From contig NZ_CP041151.1 in NCBI RefSeq assembly GCF_006494715.1, forward strand, positions 1,550,001 to 1,614,000: a stretch of DNA of 64,000 nucleotides, written 5' to 3'. The position numbers and the translations under genes are program-made. Shown here piece by piece: positions 19,409-29,497 of this stretch. Under the pieces are notes generated by a model. The model worked only from the letters and a program-made list of their open reading frames with translations, was not told where the DNA came from and made no database searches. Positions within the stretch are counted from its first letter, which is position 1, and the number at the start of each line of letters is the position of its first letter. The DNA is from Shewanella sp. SNU WT4. Lineage in GTDB: Bacteria; Pseudomonadota; Gammaproteobacteria; Enterobacterales; Shewanellaceae.

Positions 19409-19434
19409 ATTGAAGAAAATAATGAGGCAAGAAC

Positions 19435-20901
19435 ATGATTCCTGTAGTGGCACTGGTAGGCCGTCCCAATGTGGGCAAGTCAACCCTATTTAACCGTCTG
19501 ACTCGCACCCGGGATGCGCTAGTGGCTGACTTCCCTGGTCTGACTCGCGATCGGAAATATGGCCGCGCTTACCTGTCAGGTTACGAGTTTATCGTGGTTG
19601 ATACTGGTGGTATTGATGGTACTGAAGAAGGCATCGAAACCAAAATGGCTGAGCAATCACTTGCCGCCATTGAAGAAGCCGATGTTGTACTGTTTTTGTG
19701 TGATGCTCGCGCTGGCTTAACGGCTGCCGATATTGGTATTGCTCAGCATTTACGTAGCCGTCAAAAAGTAACTTTCGTGGTTGCTAACAAAGTTGATGGT
19801 ATTGATGCTGATTCTGCGTGTGCTGAGTTCTGGGCATTAGGCCTAGGCGAAGTGTATCACATGGCGGCTGCCCAAGGCCGCGGTGTGACTAACATGATTG
19901 AATACTCACTGGCGCCTTATGCAGAAGCCATGGGCATTGTTCGTGATGAAGATTCAGAAGAACAAGCTAATGAGCGTTTCTACACTGAAGAAGAAGCGGA
20001 AGCTGAGCAGGCTAAACTGCAAGATTTACCGATTAAGCTTGCCATTATTGGTAAGCCTAACGTAGGTAAGTCGACGCTGACCAACCGTATTCTCGGTGAA
20101 GAGCGTGTGGTGGTGTACGATGAGCCAGGTACCACTCGTGACAGTATTTACATTCCTTTGGCACGTGATGATCGTGAATACATTATTATCGATACCGCTG
20201 GGGTTCGACGTCGCAGTAAGGTGCATGAAACCATTGAGAAGTTCTCAGTGATCAAGACCTTGAAAGCGGTAGAAGATGCCAACGTAGTATTATTAGTGAT
20301 TGATGCGCGCGAAGGTATTGCTGAGCAAGACTTAGGCTTATTAGGTTTCGTCCTGAACGCTGGTCGCGCCTTAGTGATTGCCATCAACAAGTGGGATGGT
20401 ATTGATCAAAATATCAAAGAGCGCGTTAAAACTGAATTGGATAGACGCTTAGGCTTTATCGATTTTGCGCGTATTCACTTTATTTCGGCGTTACATGGCA
20501 CCGGCGTTGGTCATTTATTTGAATCCATCAACGAAGCCTATGACAGTGCGACTAAGCGTGTCGGTACCGCTATGCTGACCCGTATCATGCAAATGGCGCA
20601 AGATGATCACCAACCACCTATGGTTAACAGTCGTCGCGTTAAGCTGAAATATGCTCACGCCGGTGGTTATAACCCACCAATCGTGGTTATCCATGGTAAT
20701 CAGGTCAACAAGTTACCTGATTCTTACAAGCGCTATATGATGAACTACTATCGTCGTTCATTGAAAGTGGTGGGTACCCCAATTCAATTGCGTTTCCACG
20801 AAGGTGCGAACCCATTTGAAGGCAAGATTGATAAGTTAACCATGAGCCAAGAGCGTCGTCGTAAGCGTACTTTGTCGATGATCAAAAACAAGAAAAGCTA
20901 A
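19435..20901 (+). CDS. der: ribosome biogenesis GTPase Der (EngA)
   Basis: 488 residues. Two tandem GTPase domains, each with its G1 motif (GRPNVGKST near residue 8, GKPNVGKST near residue 206), G3 (DTGG, DTAG) and NKxD-type motifs (NKVD, NKWD), followed by the C-terminal KH-like domain. Essential for 50S subunit assembly. An acidic linker ([20 protein letters not shown]) joins the two G domains. Confidence 0.97.
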   Translation: MIPVVALVGRPNVGKSTLFNRLTRTRDALVADFPGLTRDRKYGRAYLSGYEFIVVDTGGIDGTEEGIETKMAEQSLAAIEEADVVLFLCDARAGLTAADIGIAQHLRSRQKVTFVVANKVDGIDADSACAEFWALGLGEVYHMAAAQGRGVTNMIEYSLAPYAEAMGIVRDEDSEEQANERFYTEEEAEAEQAKLQDLPIKLAIIGKPNVGKSTLTNRILGEERVVVYDEPGTTRDSIYIPLARDDREYIIIDTAGVRRRSKVHETIEKFSVIKTLKAVEDANVVLLVIDAREGIAEQDLGLLGFVLNAGRALVIAINKWDGIDQNIKERVKTELDRRLGFIDFARIHFISALHGTGVGHLFESINEAYDSATKRVGTAMLTRIMQMAQDDHQPPMVNSRRVKLKYAHAGGYNPPIVVIHGNQVNKLPDSYKRYMMNYYRRSLKVVGTPIQLRFHEGANPFEGKIDKLTMSQERRRKRTLSMIKNKKS

Positions 20902-20933
20902 GTCATAGACTTAATCAGTTTTACTTGTGCATT

Positions 20934-20967
20934 AAGGTGGGTCTAGCAATAGAGCCACCTTTTTTTT
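20934..20967 (+). terminator. intrinsic terminator of der
   Basis: Stem AAGGTGG/CCACCTT, partly extended inward, followed by a run of T residues. Confidence 0.85.
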
Positions 20968-21322
20968 ATGGGTGATTTTCGGGGCGGCAATCTTTTCACG
21001 CTTTACAGCGAGTACTTATCTATTCATTTACTTATCTATTTATGGTTATGCCTATGGCGTAAGCTTGAACCCGCTATAGTGTCCTAGTAGATGAGCTATG
21101 CGTGGGCGAAAGGTCAGTGCGTGACTTACCTAATTCATGTGAGTATTCCCTGATGATATTTTGCCCGTGAGAAATATCTGAATCAACGGCTTTGACTCGT
21201 GAGCTTTTATTCATTCTTGAACAAGAGAACTCGGACGAGTCAGGTTAATGCTTATTGCTTGCGTCGATACTAACGACTAACGACTAACGGCTTACAGTTT
21301 TGTGCTTAATGATTTGTGCTGA
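20968..21322. other. intergenic region between der and the IS10-like element
   Basis: About 355 bases with no convincing gene on either strand. A small tandem repeat, ACTAACG three times, lies at 21269-21289. Confidence 0.5.
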
Positions 21323-21331
21323 TGCTAAGTG

Positions 21332-22447
21332 CTGAAGGATCCCCTCATAAATCGGCCATAGCATAGCCATATTTGAGTAACTGATTGGCGAATAATACCC
21401 ACGCCGCCAGCAATTCTTTCTCCGTGATTTGATAATCAGGCCGCCTGAGTACCTCCAATCCCAAGCGAATCGTTGAGAGTACCGTTCGATGCCCAATGGT
21501 ATTGGCCTGAAAATGCTTATCCCAGCCCTGTTGCTGTGCATGTAAACCAACTAGCCACAACAGGCATTGAACCATTAACGCAATCAGTAGGATGATGTCG
21601 AATCGCTCTGGACTGTTGGTACGACTTTGGCGTAAGCCAAAGCCTGAGGTCACGAAAGGTTTCCTCTATTTGCATACGTTTGGCGTACAGGTTTACCAGC
21701 TGTTTTGGGCTGCGAGATTCTGGTGGTAAGTTGCTGGCTAACACCCAAGGTTCTCTCGCCGCTGTTGAGTACGTTTTTGCTGATGGATGGTGGCAATTCG
21801 TCCTGGTTGAACGCTGATTTGTACGGCCCTTAGGTTTGCTACGATACAGCGTGAGATGGCAATTGATAGGGTTAGTTTTGGTCAAGGTCTTACAACCCAG
21901 GCTCTTCGCTTGACCGTTGGCCAAGTCATGTGTACTGCGCACTGCACGCCAATTTTCGGCACCAATATCTGCAAATTGAACTGTACCGCGAATACGGCTT
22001 AGCCAAAACCAACCATGTGCCTCAACCTCTTTGTACCAAGGCACTTTGAACCCCGCGTCAGTCACGATGAGAGGGTTACCAGAACAGATAAGGCTGGCAT
22101 GCCATTGGTAGACCGCTAACCGCTCTTGATGCAGATGCGTGTTGCCGAGCAAACGATCAATGCGCTTGATGTTGTGCTTGGTTCGAGCCGTGGTTGGTAA
22201 ATTTCGACCTAACTCAGTCAAGGTCAGTGTCTTACATTCAATCAGTGCCTTAGAGGCCAGCATCAAACTGTTTAATCGTTTTAGGTGAAGTTCTGGGCAG
22301 TATTGGTGTAAAGAATGTTGTAGGATATTGGCTTCGCGCATCTTGTTGTCCAAGTGTAGTTTTTGACGAAACCATTTGATCATGCAACAAGATGCGCTTC
22401 CACCCTAATTTGATGATTTATTTGTAAATTATCAGGGGATTCCTCAG
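21332..22447 (-). mobile_element. IS10-like element, internally deleted
   Basis: 1116 bp. The ends CTGAAGGATCCCCTCATAA (21332-21350) and, on the other strand, CTGAGGAATCCCCTGATAA (22429-22447) resemble the IS10 ends. A 9-bp target duplication TGCTAAGTG flanks it exactly (21323-21331, 22448-22456) and fits the IS10 hot-spot pattern NGCTNAGCN except near the end. IS10 is about 1.33 kb, so this copy is about 0.2 kb short; both missing pieces lie in the transposase gene. Confidence 0.9.
21345..22341 (-). pseudogene. IS10-type transposase remnant (deletion plus frameshift)
   Basis: Reads MREANILQHSLHQYCPELHL from the ATG at 22341 and resembles the 402-residue IS10 transposase. Two lesions are apparent against that protein as I remember it. 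First, WHASLICSGN runs straight into PLIVTDAGFKVPW, losing about 65 residues in frame including the first catalytic Asp region. Second, IEETFRDL is followed by a frame change into GFGLRQSRTNSPERFDI near 21650, with about five residues missing. The later DDE residues (VTDAGF and QIEETFRDL) remain. It cannot encode active transposase. Confidence 0.85.
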
Positions 22448-22583
22448 TGCTAAGTGTTGAGCACGACTCAGTTATGGGGTAATGCTTAAAGCATGTGGGT
22501 ATTACAGGCATAAAAAAAGCGCCCAATGGGCTAATGCCGATCAGTTAAGACAGATCGCTTGACGATCTCACTGAAAGGATCAA

Positions 22584-22615
22584 AATCCGATGACCCCATG
22601 TCATCGGATTTTTTT
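22584..22615 (+). promoter_or_regulatory. hairpin and T-run directly before the IS4-A transposase ATG
   Basis: A 10-bp perfect stem AATCCGATGA/TCATCGGATT is followed by T residues that abut the ATG at 22616. The only Shine-Dalgarno (AAGGA, 22575-22579) lies upstream of the hairpin. When the stem folds, it is 9 unpaired bases from the ATG. The hairpin also looks like an intrinsic terminator. Confidence 0.75.
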
Positions 22616-23941
22616 ATGCAACTTTCAGAAGCTTTGGCGCGTACTCATATCAATCGCCATACCGAATTCACCTGTCTGGCCGATGTGCTTGAGCCTGATT
22701 TAATTCAGTCGTGCCTTGATTCACATGGTGTTGCCAGTTTACGGCGACGTAAGTTACCTATGGATGCCATGATTTGGGCGGTGATTGGTATGGCTCTGTT
22801 CAGAGGCGAGTCCGTCCGCTCTCTCATCAATAAGCTTGATATCGTCTTACCTCAAGAGGTGGATTACGTGGCTCGCAGCGCTGTCACGCAAGCGCGCAAG
22901 CGCCTGGGCTCTGACGTTATTCAGGATGTGTTTAAGCGAAGTGCCAAGACCTGGCATGAGAGAGCAGAGCATCCACATTGGTGTGGACTCAACCTCTACG
23001 GTGTCGATGGTGTCGTGTGGCGAACACCTGATAGTGAGCAAAACAATCAGGCCTTTGCCAAAACCGCCAACGCTGCTGGTGATGCTGCCTATCCTCAAAT
23101 TCGTATGGTTTGCATGATGGAATTAAGCAGTCACTTGGTATTGAACAGTGCCTTTGATTCTGTTGCTGTCAGTGAAATGAATTTAGCCGCCGAACTGATA
23201 TCCAGCATACCCAATAACAGCCTAACTCTGTTTGATAGAGGCTTCTATTCGTTGGGGCTTTTGCACGCCTGGCAACAGGCTCAACCTAACAGCCACTGGC
23301 TGCTGCCGTTGAAGAAAGGCACACAATATGAAGTGATACGCTCTTTAGGAAAACACGACCAATTGGTGCAGTTAACCACCACACCTCAAGCCAGAAAGAA
23401 GTGGCCTATGCTGCCTGACAATATTGAAGCTCGCTTACTGACGAAGACGGTAAAAGGTAAGTTGGTTGCCATTTTGACCTCATTAACTGACCCCTTGCGT
23501 TATCCAGGGGCTGAGATAGTGGATTTATATGCCCATCGATGGGAGATAGAAGTGGGCTATCGGGAGATGAAGCAGCATCTGCTGGAGAGTCGCTTTACGT
23601 TACGCAGTCAATTACCTGAGCTGGTTATCCAAGAATTGTGGGGGGTACTGTTGGCCTATAACCTCATCAGATACAAGATGGTGTTGATGGCTAAAAGCTT
23701 ACCGTCGTTACATCTGAACCAATTGAGCTTTAGAGATGCGTCGAGTTATATCATTTTAAAACTGACTCAGCTGTCATCTCAAACGCCAGGGAATGTCCCG
23801 AGAGATGTCTTGGACATAGTGCGTAATGCGAGACAGTTCAAGCTTGATGGGAAACGGGATAGAGCCTATCCACGTGCGTTAAAAATGAGTAAAAACAAGT
23901 ATCCCATTAAGCCTAAGAAAAATGCCGCTCACACTAAGTGA
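22616..23941 (+). CDS. IS4 family DDE transposase
   Basis: About 441 residues from ATG 22616; the frame is open further upstream to TTG 22559, but that part encodes the leader hairpin. DDE residues are visible: Asp in [11 protein letters not shown], Asp in [12 protein letters not shown], and Glu in the Y-R-E-K box [16 protein letters not shown]-terminal and C-terminal regions match E. coli IS4-type transposases. Apparently intact. Confidence 0.93.
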   Translation: MQLSEALARTHINRHTEFTCLADVLEPDLIQSCLDSHGVASLRRRKLPMDAMIWAVIGMALFRGESVRSLINKLDIVLPQEVDYVARSAVTQARKRLGSDVIQDVFKRSAKTWHERAEHPHWCGLNLYGVDGVVWRTPDSEQNNQAFAKTANAAGDAAYPQIRMVCMMELSSHLVLNSAFDSVAVSEMNLAAELISSIPNNSLTLFDRGFYSLGLLHAWQQAQPNSHWLLPLKKGTQYEVIRSLGKHDQLVQLTTTPQARKKWPMLPDNIEARLLTKTVKGKLVAILTSLTDPLRYPGAEIVDLYAHRWEIEVGYREMKQHLLESRFTLRSQLPELVIQELWGVLLAYNLIRYKMVLMAKSLPSLHLNQLSFRDASSYIILKLTQLSSQTPGNVPRDVLDIVRNARQFKLDGKRDRAYPRALKMSKNKYPIKPKKNAAHTK

Positions 23942-23949
23942 ACGGCATT
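23921..23949 (-). terminator. right-end hairpin of IS4-A, acting on incoming transporter transcripts
   Basis: 12-bp stem with one mismatch (AATGCCGCTCAC/GTGAACGGCATT). On the minus strand it is followed by five T residues (23918-23922), so RNA polymerase entering the IS from the transporter gene meets an intrinsic-terminator-like signal. Confidence 0.65.
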
Positions 23950-23979
23950 ACCCAATGGGCGCTTAATTAACAGGGGATA

Positions 23980-25284
23980 TTATGCAAAGGCCAGGAAAGG
24001 CGAGATACATAACAAGATACCTGTAGCGATAATCACGTATAAGCCTACACCTTTGTACTTGTGCAGTGCTGGCACTTGGTACACTAAGTAAGCTGGGATT
24101 AAACAGCCAACCATACCGAAGATTGGGCTACAAATCGAGGTGAAGCTCAGTACTGGGGCGTTAAGAACAATTGCGCTCCAAGACAGTAAGATAGTGAAGA
24201 TCATGATGCCGTAGCCCACTTTCTTGCTATCAATCTTATCTTCTGGCATTACGCGGCGCAGTACGTTCATGGCTAAGCCTTGACATGCTTCACGGAAACC
24301 TAAGTACACACCAAAGTAGGCGGTCATTACTGCGAAGATGTTTAAGGTTAAGCTTAACAGTTTCAGAGTTGGGCCTGGTACACCTTGGGCAACCATAGCT
24401 AAGGCTGAAATGTTTTCTTCAGAGGCTTTAACCGCTTGGTCATGACCCATGGCTAAGGTAAATGATACTGCGTAGAAGAATACCACTACGAATAAGATAC
24501 CAAAGGCGATGTTCATGGCACGCATAGCTTTAAAGCGAGCGACTTCAATCGACTTTTCCCGTGAGCGATATGAAATCACCATAGGGCTTAAGCTTTGAAT
24601 GAATAAGATAGAGGTCAAGGTAAATGGCAGCATGATGATGGCATCTTTCATCCAATCGCCAGCGGCTGGAATGGTACCTATGTTATTCATGTCCCACTTA
24701 TCAACCATCATCAGACCTAATAAAGCCACTACGCCTAATTTGGTCAGTACCATTAAGGTTGAGATCTTAAACAGCAGGTTTTCGCCGCGAGAGGCTAACG
24801 CCACCAAAATACAGATTAAGGCTAGACCGTAGAATGGGTTGTTAGACAGCAACTCTTTGGTGACACCAAAGCTTTGCAGGAATGAAGCACTGTCATTGGT
24901 GATAGCGGTTGAGTAGACAAACACCCAAATCACTAACATGATGAAGTAAAGTGCGCCCAGTAACATGCCCCAGTTTTTGCCTAAGTAGCCAGAAATGACA
25001 CTTGGGTAATCCTGACACTCTTTAGACTCTGCTAAGGTGTTAATGAATAAGCGTTGGAACATATACATGGCTGGGTAGCCGATCACGGCAGACAGTAGGA
25101 ATACCCACAATCCCATTAAGCCAACTTGTACAGGTAAGAAAACAATGCCGGCGCCAATCGCCATGCCAATGCTCATAATGATCCAGCCCCAATCCGTGCT
25201 ATCAAAACGAGTCGCTTCTTTCCAAGCGGCTGTATCTTGACGACTAATCTCTTGCGGCCGTGCTGTCGTAGTCTGTGGTTTCAT
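23980..25284 (-). CDS. HAAAP-family amino acid transporter (SdaC/CyuP-like)
   Basis: 434 residues with about 11 hydrophobic spans beginning near residue 33 (WIIMSIGMAIGAGIVFLPV). It belongs to the serine/threonine transporter group that includes SdaC and CyuP (YhaO). Divergent from ridA-cyuA-cyuR, a context like the E. coli cyuPA locus, so cysteine is the likeliest substrate; serine remains possible. Its natural terminator is interrupted by an IS4-type element 20 bases past the stop. Confidence 0.82.
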   Translation of the reverse strand: MKPQTTTARPQEISRQDTAAWKEATRFDSTDWGWIIMSIGMAIGAGIVFLPVQVGLMGLWVFLLSAVIGYPAMYMFQRLFINTLAESKECQDYPSVISGYLGKNWGMLLGALYFIMLVIWVFVYSTAITNDSASFLQSFGVTKELLSNNPFYGLALICILVALASRGENLLFKISTLMVLTKLGVVALLGLMMVDKWDMNNIGTIPAAGDWMKDAIIMLPFTLTSILFIQSLSPMVISYRSREKSIEVARFKAMRAMNIAFGILFVVVFFYAVSFTLAMGHDQAVKASEENISALAMVAQGVPGPTLKLLSLTLNIFAVMTAYFGVYLGFREACQGLAMNVLRRVMPEDKIDSKKVGYGIMIFTILLSWSAIVLNAPVLSFTSICSPIFGMVGCLIPAYLVYQVPALHKYKGVGLYVIIATGILLCISPFLAFA

Positions 25285-25337
25285 ATAGTTACCTTATATA
25301 TCTCTTACGAGGTATTATTTTAGTGTTGCGTCGTTTT

Positions 25338-25549
25338 TTGCAAATATATTTGAGAGTAATTATTTACACAACCTAAATTACTCAAATTTTTATGCAAACC
25401 TGACGAGGCTCACATTAGTCCGTAAACTGCTATTCTCCGCACTTTAATGCAACTTGCTCATAAATTATTGAAACTTTAGTTGCATTTTATTGTGAGTGTG
25501 CAAATAATATTGCAACTGAACCGATGGGTTCATTAAAAAATATTTGCAA
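25338..25549. promoter_or_regulatory. cluster of seven TGCAA/TTGCA motifs in the divergent cysteine-locus promoter
   Basis: Motifs at 25338, 25392, 25447, 25480, 25499, 25510 and 25544, in both orientations, within 212 bases between the transporter and ridA. On base composition fewer than one would be expected. They could be sites for the YheO-like regulator encoded at the end of the operon; this is inference. Confidence 0.45.
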
Positions 25550-25560
25550 GGATATCATTT

Positions 25561-25944
25561 ATGAAAAAAATTATTACTGCTGCAACTGCTCCTGCTGCCA
25601 TTGGTCCTTATTCTCATGGCACTAGCTATAACCAAATGATCTTCACCTCAGGTCAATTACCTGTGTGTGCTGTTAAAGGCGGCGTAGTAGAGGGTGGTAT
25701 CACAGAGCAGTCAGTGCAATCGTTAGAGAACCTGAAAAGCGTGATTGAAGCTGGTGGCGGCACAATGGCAACGGTTTTAAAAACAACTTGTTACTTAGCT
25801 GACATTACTGACTTTGCGGCTTTTAATGCGGTATATCAGCAGTATTTCCAGCAAGACTGCCCGGCGCGTAGCTGCTTTGCCGTTAAAGACTTACCACTGG
25901 GCGTTAAAGTAGAAGTTGAAGCAATTGCTCACGTTTTAGCATAA
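25561..25944 (+). CDS. ridA: RidA family 2-aminoacrylate deaminase
   Basis: 127 residues. RidA hydrolyses reactive enamines/imines, chiefly 2-aminoacrylate, to keto acids. Conserved AAIGPYSHG, FTSGQLPV, TTCYLADITDF and PARSCF (the arginine that binds the carboxylate) are present. AAGGA lies just upstream of the ATG. It sits directly before a cysteine desulfidase gene, whose reaction should release 2-aminoacrylate; the pairing makes biochemical sense. Confidence 0.93.
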   Translation: MKKIITAATAPAAIGPYSHGTSYNQMIFTSGQLPVCAVKGGVVEGGITEQSVQSLENLKSVIEAGGGTMATVLKTTCYLADITDFAAFNAVYQQYFQQDCPARSCFAVKDLPLGVKVEVEAIAHVLA

Positions 25945-25962
25945 GCATTTAGCATTCGCCTG

Positions 25963-25983
25963 ACGATTCAGCGACTGAGTCGT
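25963..25983 (+). repeat. intercistronic hairpin between ridA and cyuA-like gene
   Basis: ACGATTCAG-CGA-CTGAGTCGT, a 9-bp stem with one G-T pair and no T-run. It may protect the ridA mRNA or tune expression. Confidence 0.5.
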
Positions 25984-26020
25984 TCGGGCAGTTCTCATTG
26001 ATTAATAAAGGCAACACACT

Positions 26021-27295
26021 ATGAAAGCGCAATGGCAGCAATATATTCGCATCATCAATCAAGTCGTTAAACCCGCGCTAGGTTGTACTGAACCTATTGC
26101 CGCAGCTTATGCGGCTGCCTTGGCCCGCGCTGAATTAGGATGCGAGCCAACATCACTTGAAATTTTAGTCTCAGATAATTTATACAAAAACTCCATGGGA
26201 GTATTTGTGCCTGGTACCGGCAAAATTGGTTTGGCAATTGCTGCTGCCTCAGGCGCTATCGGTGGTAATAGTGATGCCGGTCTTGAAGTGCTAGCTAACA
26301 TTGAGCCGCATCATGTTGCGGCTGCGCAAACTCTGATTGATAACGGTCAGGTGAGCGTTAATCGCACGGTTACCGATGAGTTTATCTATTGCTCTGTCAA
26401 GGCTTATGGCCAAGGCAACACTGCCAAGGTGGTGGTGAGCGGCGGTCATACCATGGTGGTATTGAAAGAATTTAATGATGAAGTCCGCTTCACTTTAGCG
26501 CAAGGCAGCGCTCCTGCGACGGCTGCGATTTGTGATGGCGTGGATATTAGCATTGACAGTATTTATGAGTTCGCGACGCAAGTGCCGTTTGAGTATATTG
26601 AATTCATACTGCAAGCCTCGGTGCTTAACGGGATTTTGTCTGATGAAGGCATGAACAACGCCTACGGCTTAGAAGTTGGGCGTACCATGCAAAAGGCGAT
26701 GGACGACGGCTTAATGAGCAATGATTTAATCAACCGCATTGTCATGAAAACCGCGGCCGCGTCCGATGCCCGCATGGGCGGCGCGACTTTGCCTGCCATG
26801 AGTAACTTTGGTAGTGGTAACCAAGGCATTGCCGCAACTATCCCTGTGGTGATTACCGCCAAGCATTATCAAGCGGATGATGAAACCTTAGCGCGCGCCT
26901 TAATCATGAGTCACTTAGGTGCCATTTATATTAAGTCTCACTATCCGCCATTATCGGCATTCTGTGGTAATTCAGTCACCAGTGCCGCGGCTGCTATGGC
27001 CATGGTGTATTTGGCCGGTGGCAGCTTTGAGCAATCGTGTTTCGCGATTCAAAACGTCATCAGTGACAGCTCAGGCATGGTGTGTGATGGCGCCAAAGCC
27101 TCGTGCGCTATGAAGGTCAGTACTTCATCATGCGCGGCTGTGCGCTCATTTTTAATGGCGCTTAATAGCCAAGTGGTTCAAGGGCAGGGTATTATTGCCG
27201 ACAACGTTGAACAAACGATTAAGAATGTTGGCCTGATGGTGACTGCTGGCATGACAGCCACAGACACTACCATCATAGACATAATGTCAGCCTAA
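26021..27295 (+). CDS. cyuA: L-cysteine desulfidase, CyuA/YhaM (UPF0597) family
   Basis: 424 residues. Related to the alpha domain of bacterial [4Fe-4S] serine dehydratases. Family markers: [69 protein letters not shown]; the cysteines in these are the probable cluster ligands. In E. coli and archaea this family degrades L-cysteine to pyruvate, ammonia and sulfide. Cotranscription with ridA and the YheO-like regulator is likely from the spacing. Confidence 0.88.
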   Translation: MKAQWQQYIRIINQVVKPALGCTEPIAAAYAAALARAELGCEPTSLEILVSDNLYKNSMGVFVPGTGKIGLAIAAASGAIGGNSDAGLEVLANIEPHHVAAAQTLIDNGQVSVNRTVTDEFIYCSVKAYGQGNTAKVVVSGGHTMVVLKEFNDEVRFTLAQGSAPATAAICDGVDISIDSIYEFATQVPFEYIEFILQASVLNGILSDEGMNNAYGLEVGRTMQKAMDDGLMSNDLINRIVMKTAAASDARMGGATLPAMSNFGSGNQGIAATIPVVITAKHYQADDETLARALIMSHLGAIYIKSHYPPLSAFCGNSVTSAAAAMAMVYLAGGSFEQSCFAIQNVISDSSGMVCDGAKASCAMKVSTSSCAAVRSFLMALNSQVVQGQGIIADNVEQTIKNVGLMVTAGMTATDTTIIDIMSA

Positions 27296-27314
27296 AGAGT
27301 GAGGTATAACACCG

Positions 27315-27968
27315 GTGAAATTGCACGACTTAAGTCAGAGTGACTTTGATATCTTAGCCGCATTAGAAAACGTGGTTGATGGAATTGCAGCCATGTATGG
27401 CAAACATACCGAAGTGGTGCTGCATAGTCTCGATGCAAGCGATCCATCGGTGATCAAAATTGCCAACGGCCATGTGACTGGCCGTGAGGTCGGGGCGCCG
27501 ATCACTAACTTAGCCTTGTTAAAACTCAAAACGGGCCAAGATATTTCTAATTCCTACATGAGCCAAACAGTCAACGGTAAGACATTGCGTTCAATCACTA
27601 CCGTCATTAGAAATAAGCATAATCGCGCCATAGGTTTGCTCTGTATCAACTCAGATATGGACGCGCCTATGCAAGAAGTATTGCGGACCATGCTGCCTGA
27701 TTGCAGTCATGATTCAGCGCCAACTCAAGAAGTGTTTGCCCGCAATATTGATGAAGCGCTGCATAGCACTATCGATGGTGTTAATTTGGAAGTGAAAAAT
27801 AATCCAGCCATACCGCCATCGAAAAAGAGCCGCGAAATTGTATTTAATCTGCATGAGCTTGGGATTTTTGAATTGAAAGATAGCGCCCAAGTGGCCGCTT
27901 CGCGCTTAGATATTTCAGTGCATACCATTTATCGCTATTTGCGAGAAATTAAGGCGTTGCAGCACTAA
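27315..27968 (+). CDS. cyuR: YheO-like PAS/HTH transcriptional regulator (CyuR-type)
   Basis: 217 residues with GTG start and GTGAGG upstream. Residues 8-120 match the YheO-like PAS domain (LENVVDGIAAMYGKHTEVVLHSL, AIGLLCINSD); residues 160-215 are the HTH_22 motif (KSREIVFNLHELGIFELKDSA, TIYRYLREIKAL). It lies 20 bases after cyuA. In E. coli the homologue activates cyuPA in response to cysteine; the same role is inferred here. Confidence 0.85.
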   Translation: MKLHDLSQSDFDILAALENVVDGIAAMYGKHTEVVLHSLDASDPSVIKIANGHVTGREVGAPITNLALLKLKTGQDISNSYMSQTVNGKTLRSITTVIRNKHNRAIGLLCINSDMDAPMQEVLRTMLPDCSHDSAPTQEVFARNIDEALHSTIDGVNLEVKNNPAIPPSKKSREIVFNLHELGIFELKDSAQVAASRLDISVHTIYRYLREIKALQH

Positions 27969-27991
27969 CACTGAATCTAACTAAACAAAAG

Positions 27992-28012
27992 GCTCACAAT
28001 GTGAGCTTTTTT
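27992..28012. terminator. terminator shared by cyuR and xseA
   Basis: Stem GCTCAC/GTGAGC with an AAT loop, six T residues on the plus strand and a shorter T-run on the minus strand; placed between convergent genes. Confidence 0.82.
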
Positions 28013-28034
28013 GTGGGCGGTTAGTTTTGGGGGT

Positions 28035-29375
28035 TTAGTTAATTATCTTAGTGACGGTAGCCACTAGCTGGCCATGATTTAGCCTTGAGTGAATCGATTG
28101 GCCAACAGTGACCATAGCGCTGCTATCTACCACAGTGCCTTGCTCATCGGTAGTAATGCTGTAACCGCGTTTTAAGGTGGCCAGCGGGCTCACGGTTGAC
28201 AATAACTCGGCGCCTTTAGCGAGACGCAATGTCGATTCCGTCATTTTTTCTGCCATGCGCTGCTCAAGTTGTTTATGCAAATACTGCAGCTGTTTAGCTT
28301 GCAGTTGTAACTTGTGCTGAGGAGACTGGCTCAACATAGCGCTCTGTTGCTGCTGTAAGCGCATCTGCTGGCGATTAAGCTTGTGGGTGATGGCAGTGTG
28401 CAATCTAAAATACATCTCGTCAAACTGCTGGCTAAGCTGCTGTAATCGACGTTTAGGATCTTGGCGATACAATTTTTGCTCAGCAATTTCCATGCGCTGG
28501 CCCAAAAGAGCATACCTATGTTGCCAGGCGCGCTGTAAATGATGTGTTAGCTGCAAGAGTTGCTGCTGCTTGTGCTGCTTGTCGTTAGACAGTAACTCTG
28601 CGGCAGCAGAGGGCGTTGCGGCGCGGGCATCGGCCACAAAATCACTAATGCTAGTGTCCACTTCATGGCCAACGGCACTCACTACCATTAAGTTGGACTG
28701 ATAAATGGCGTGCGCCAATGATTCATCGTTAAAACACCATAAATCTTCCAGTGAACCGCCGCCGCGGGTCAGTAGCAGTACATCCACTTCTTGCCTTTGA
28801 TTGGCAATTTCAATCGCGCGGATTAATTGCTTAGGGGCGGCATCGCCTTGCACTTGGGCGGGATAAATTACTACTTCGATGGCCGGATCGCGCCGCTGCA
28901 ACACATGCAACACATCACGAATGGCAGCGCCAGTGGGGGAGGTTATCACGCCAATGCGCTGAATGTTGCTTGGCAAAGGGCGTTTAGTCTCGTGGGCAAA
29001 TAAGCCGGCGCTTGAGAGTTTTTGTTTCAGCTGCTCGTACTGAGCGGCTAATAATCCATCGCCCGCCATTTGCATGCTATCGATTAATAATTGGTAATCT
29101 CCGCGCGGCTCATAAACACTAATATTGCCGCGAACTAGCACTTGTTGGCCATTTTTAGGGGCAAAGTGAACGCTGTTGTTTTTTCCCTTAAACATGGCGC
29201 AGCGAATTTGTGAACGGCTATCTTTTAGCGTTAAATACCAATGACCTGAGGCGGGTGCACTAAAGTTTGATATTTCGGCAGTCAGCCAAATTCTGCTCAA
29301 ATTTCCTTCCAGCAATTCACGTACATCAGCATTTAATTGTGAAACGGTATAAATATCTTTTTTAATGATTTCCAT
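28035..29375 (-). CDS. xseA: exodeoxyribonuclease VII large subunit
   Basis: 446 residues from the ATG at 29375 ([15 protein letters not shown]), chosen because family members start at this point; the frame extends upstream to 29408. N-terminal OB-fold ([24 protein letters not shown]), catalytic core ([66 protein letters not shown]) and a long Gln-rich coiled coil (about 270-400) are all present. Degrades single-stranded DNA with XseB. Divergent from guaB. Confidence 0.96.
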   Translation of the reverse strand: MEIIKKDIYTVSQLNADVRELLEGNLSRIWLTAEISNFSAPASGHWYLTLKDSRSQIRCAMFKGKNNSVHFAPKNGQQVLVRGNISVYEPRGDYQLLIDSMQMAGDGLLAAQYEQLKQKLSSAGLFAHETKRPLPSNIQRIGVITSPTGAAIRDVLHVLQRRDPAIEVVIYPAQVQGDAAPKQLIRAIEIANQRQEVDVLLLTRGGGSLEDLWCFNDESLAHAIYQSNLMVVSAVGHEVDTSISDFVADARAATPSAAAELLSNDKQHKQQQLLQLTHHLQRAWQHRYALLGQRMEIAEQKLYRQDPKRRLQQLSQQFDEMYFRLHTAITHKLNRQQMRLQQQQSAMLSQSPQHKLQLQAKQLQYLHKQLEQRMAEKMTESTLRLAKGAELLSTVSPLATLKRGYSITTDEQGTVVDSSAMVTVGQSIHSRLNHGQLVATVTKIIN

Positions 29376-29415
29376 GGAATTCCGCAGTGAAAAGCGATTA
29401 ATTGACAATTTTGCA

Positions 29416-29444
29416 TTTACGAAGGCCTAAGTGCAAGGTATACT
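29416..29444 (+). promoter_or_regulatory. probable guaB promoter
   Basis: -10 TATACT (29439-29444) with a 17-bp spacer to TTACGA (29416-29421), about 53 bases before the guaB start. No clear PurR-type palindrome was seen. Confidence 0.5.
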
Positions 29445-29497
29445 CTCGCCGCAATATTTCACCTCTTAATTCCAAAATCTCTTGGGGAGATGTTGCC

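Larger units (their letters stand above)
22532..23950 (+). mobile_element. IS4-type insertion sequence A, inserted in a terminator
   Basis: 1419 bp with ends TAATGCCGATCAGTTA (left) and TAATGCCGTTCACTTA (right, reverse complement). A 10-bp duplication CCCAATGGGC flanks it (22522-22531, 23951-23960). Removing the element and one duplicate restores AAGCGCCC-AAT-GGGCGCTT, which on the minus strand is followed by seven T residues: the terminator of the transporter gene at 23980-25284. The tnp stop codon lies inside the right-end hairpin (23921-23949). Confidence 0.93.

Noticed and set aside
21269..21289. ACTAACG tandem repeat as a CRISPR or phase-variable tract
   Set aside because: Only three 7-bp units, with no spacers and no adjacent gene start.
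21640..21670. Programmed frameshift in the IS10-like transposase
   Set aside because: IS10 uses a single frame, and residues are missing at the junction, so this is a deletion.
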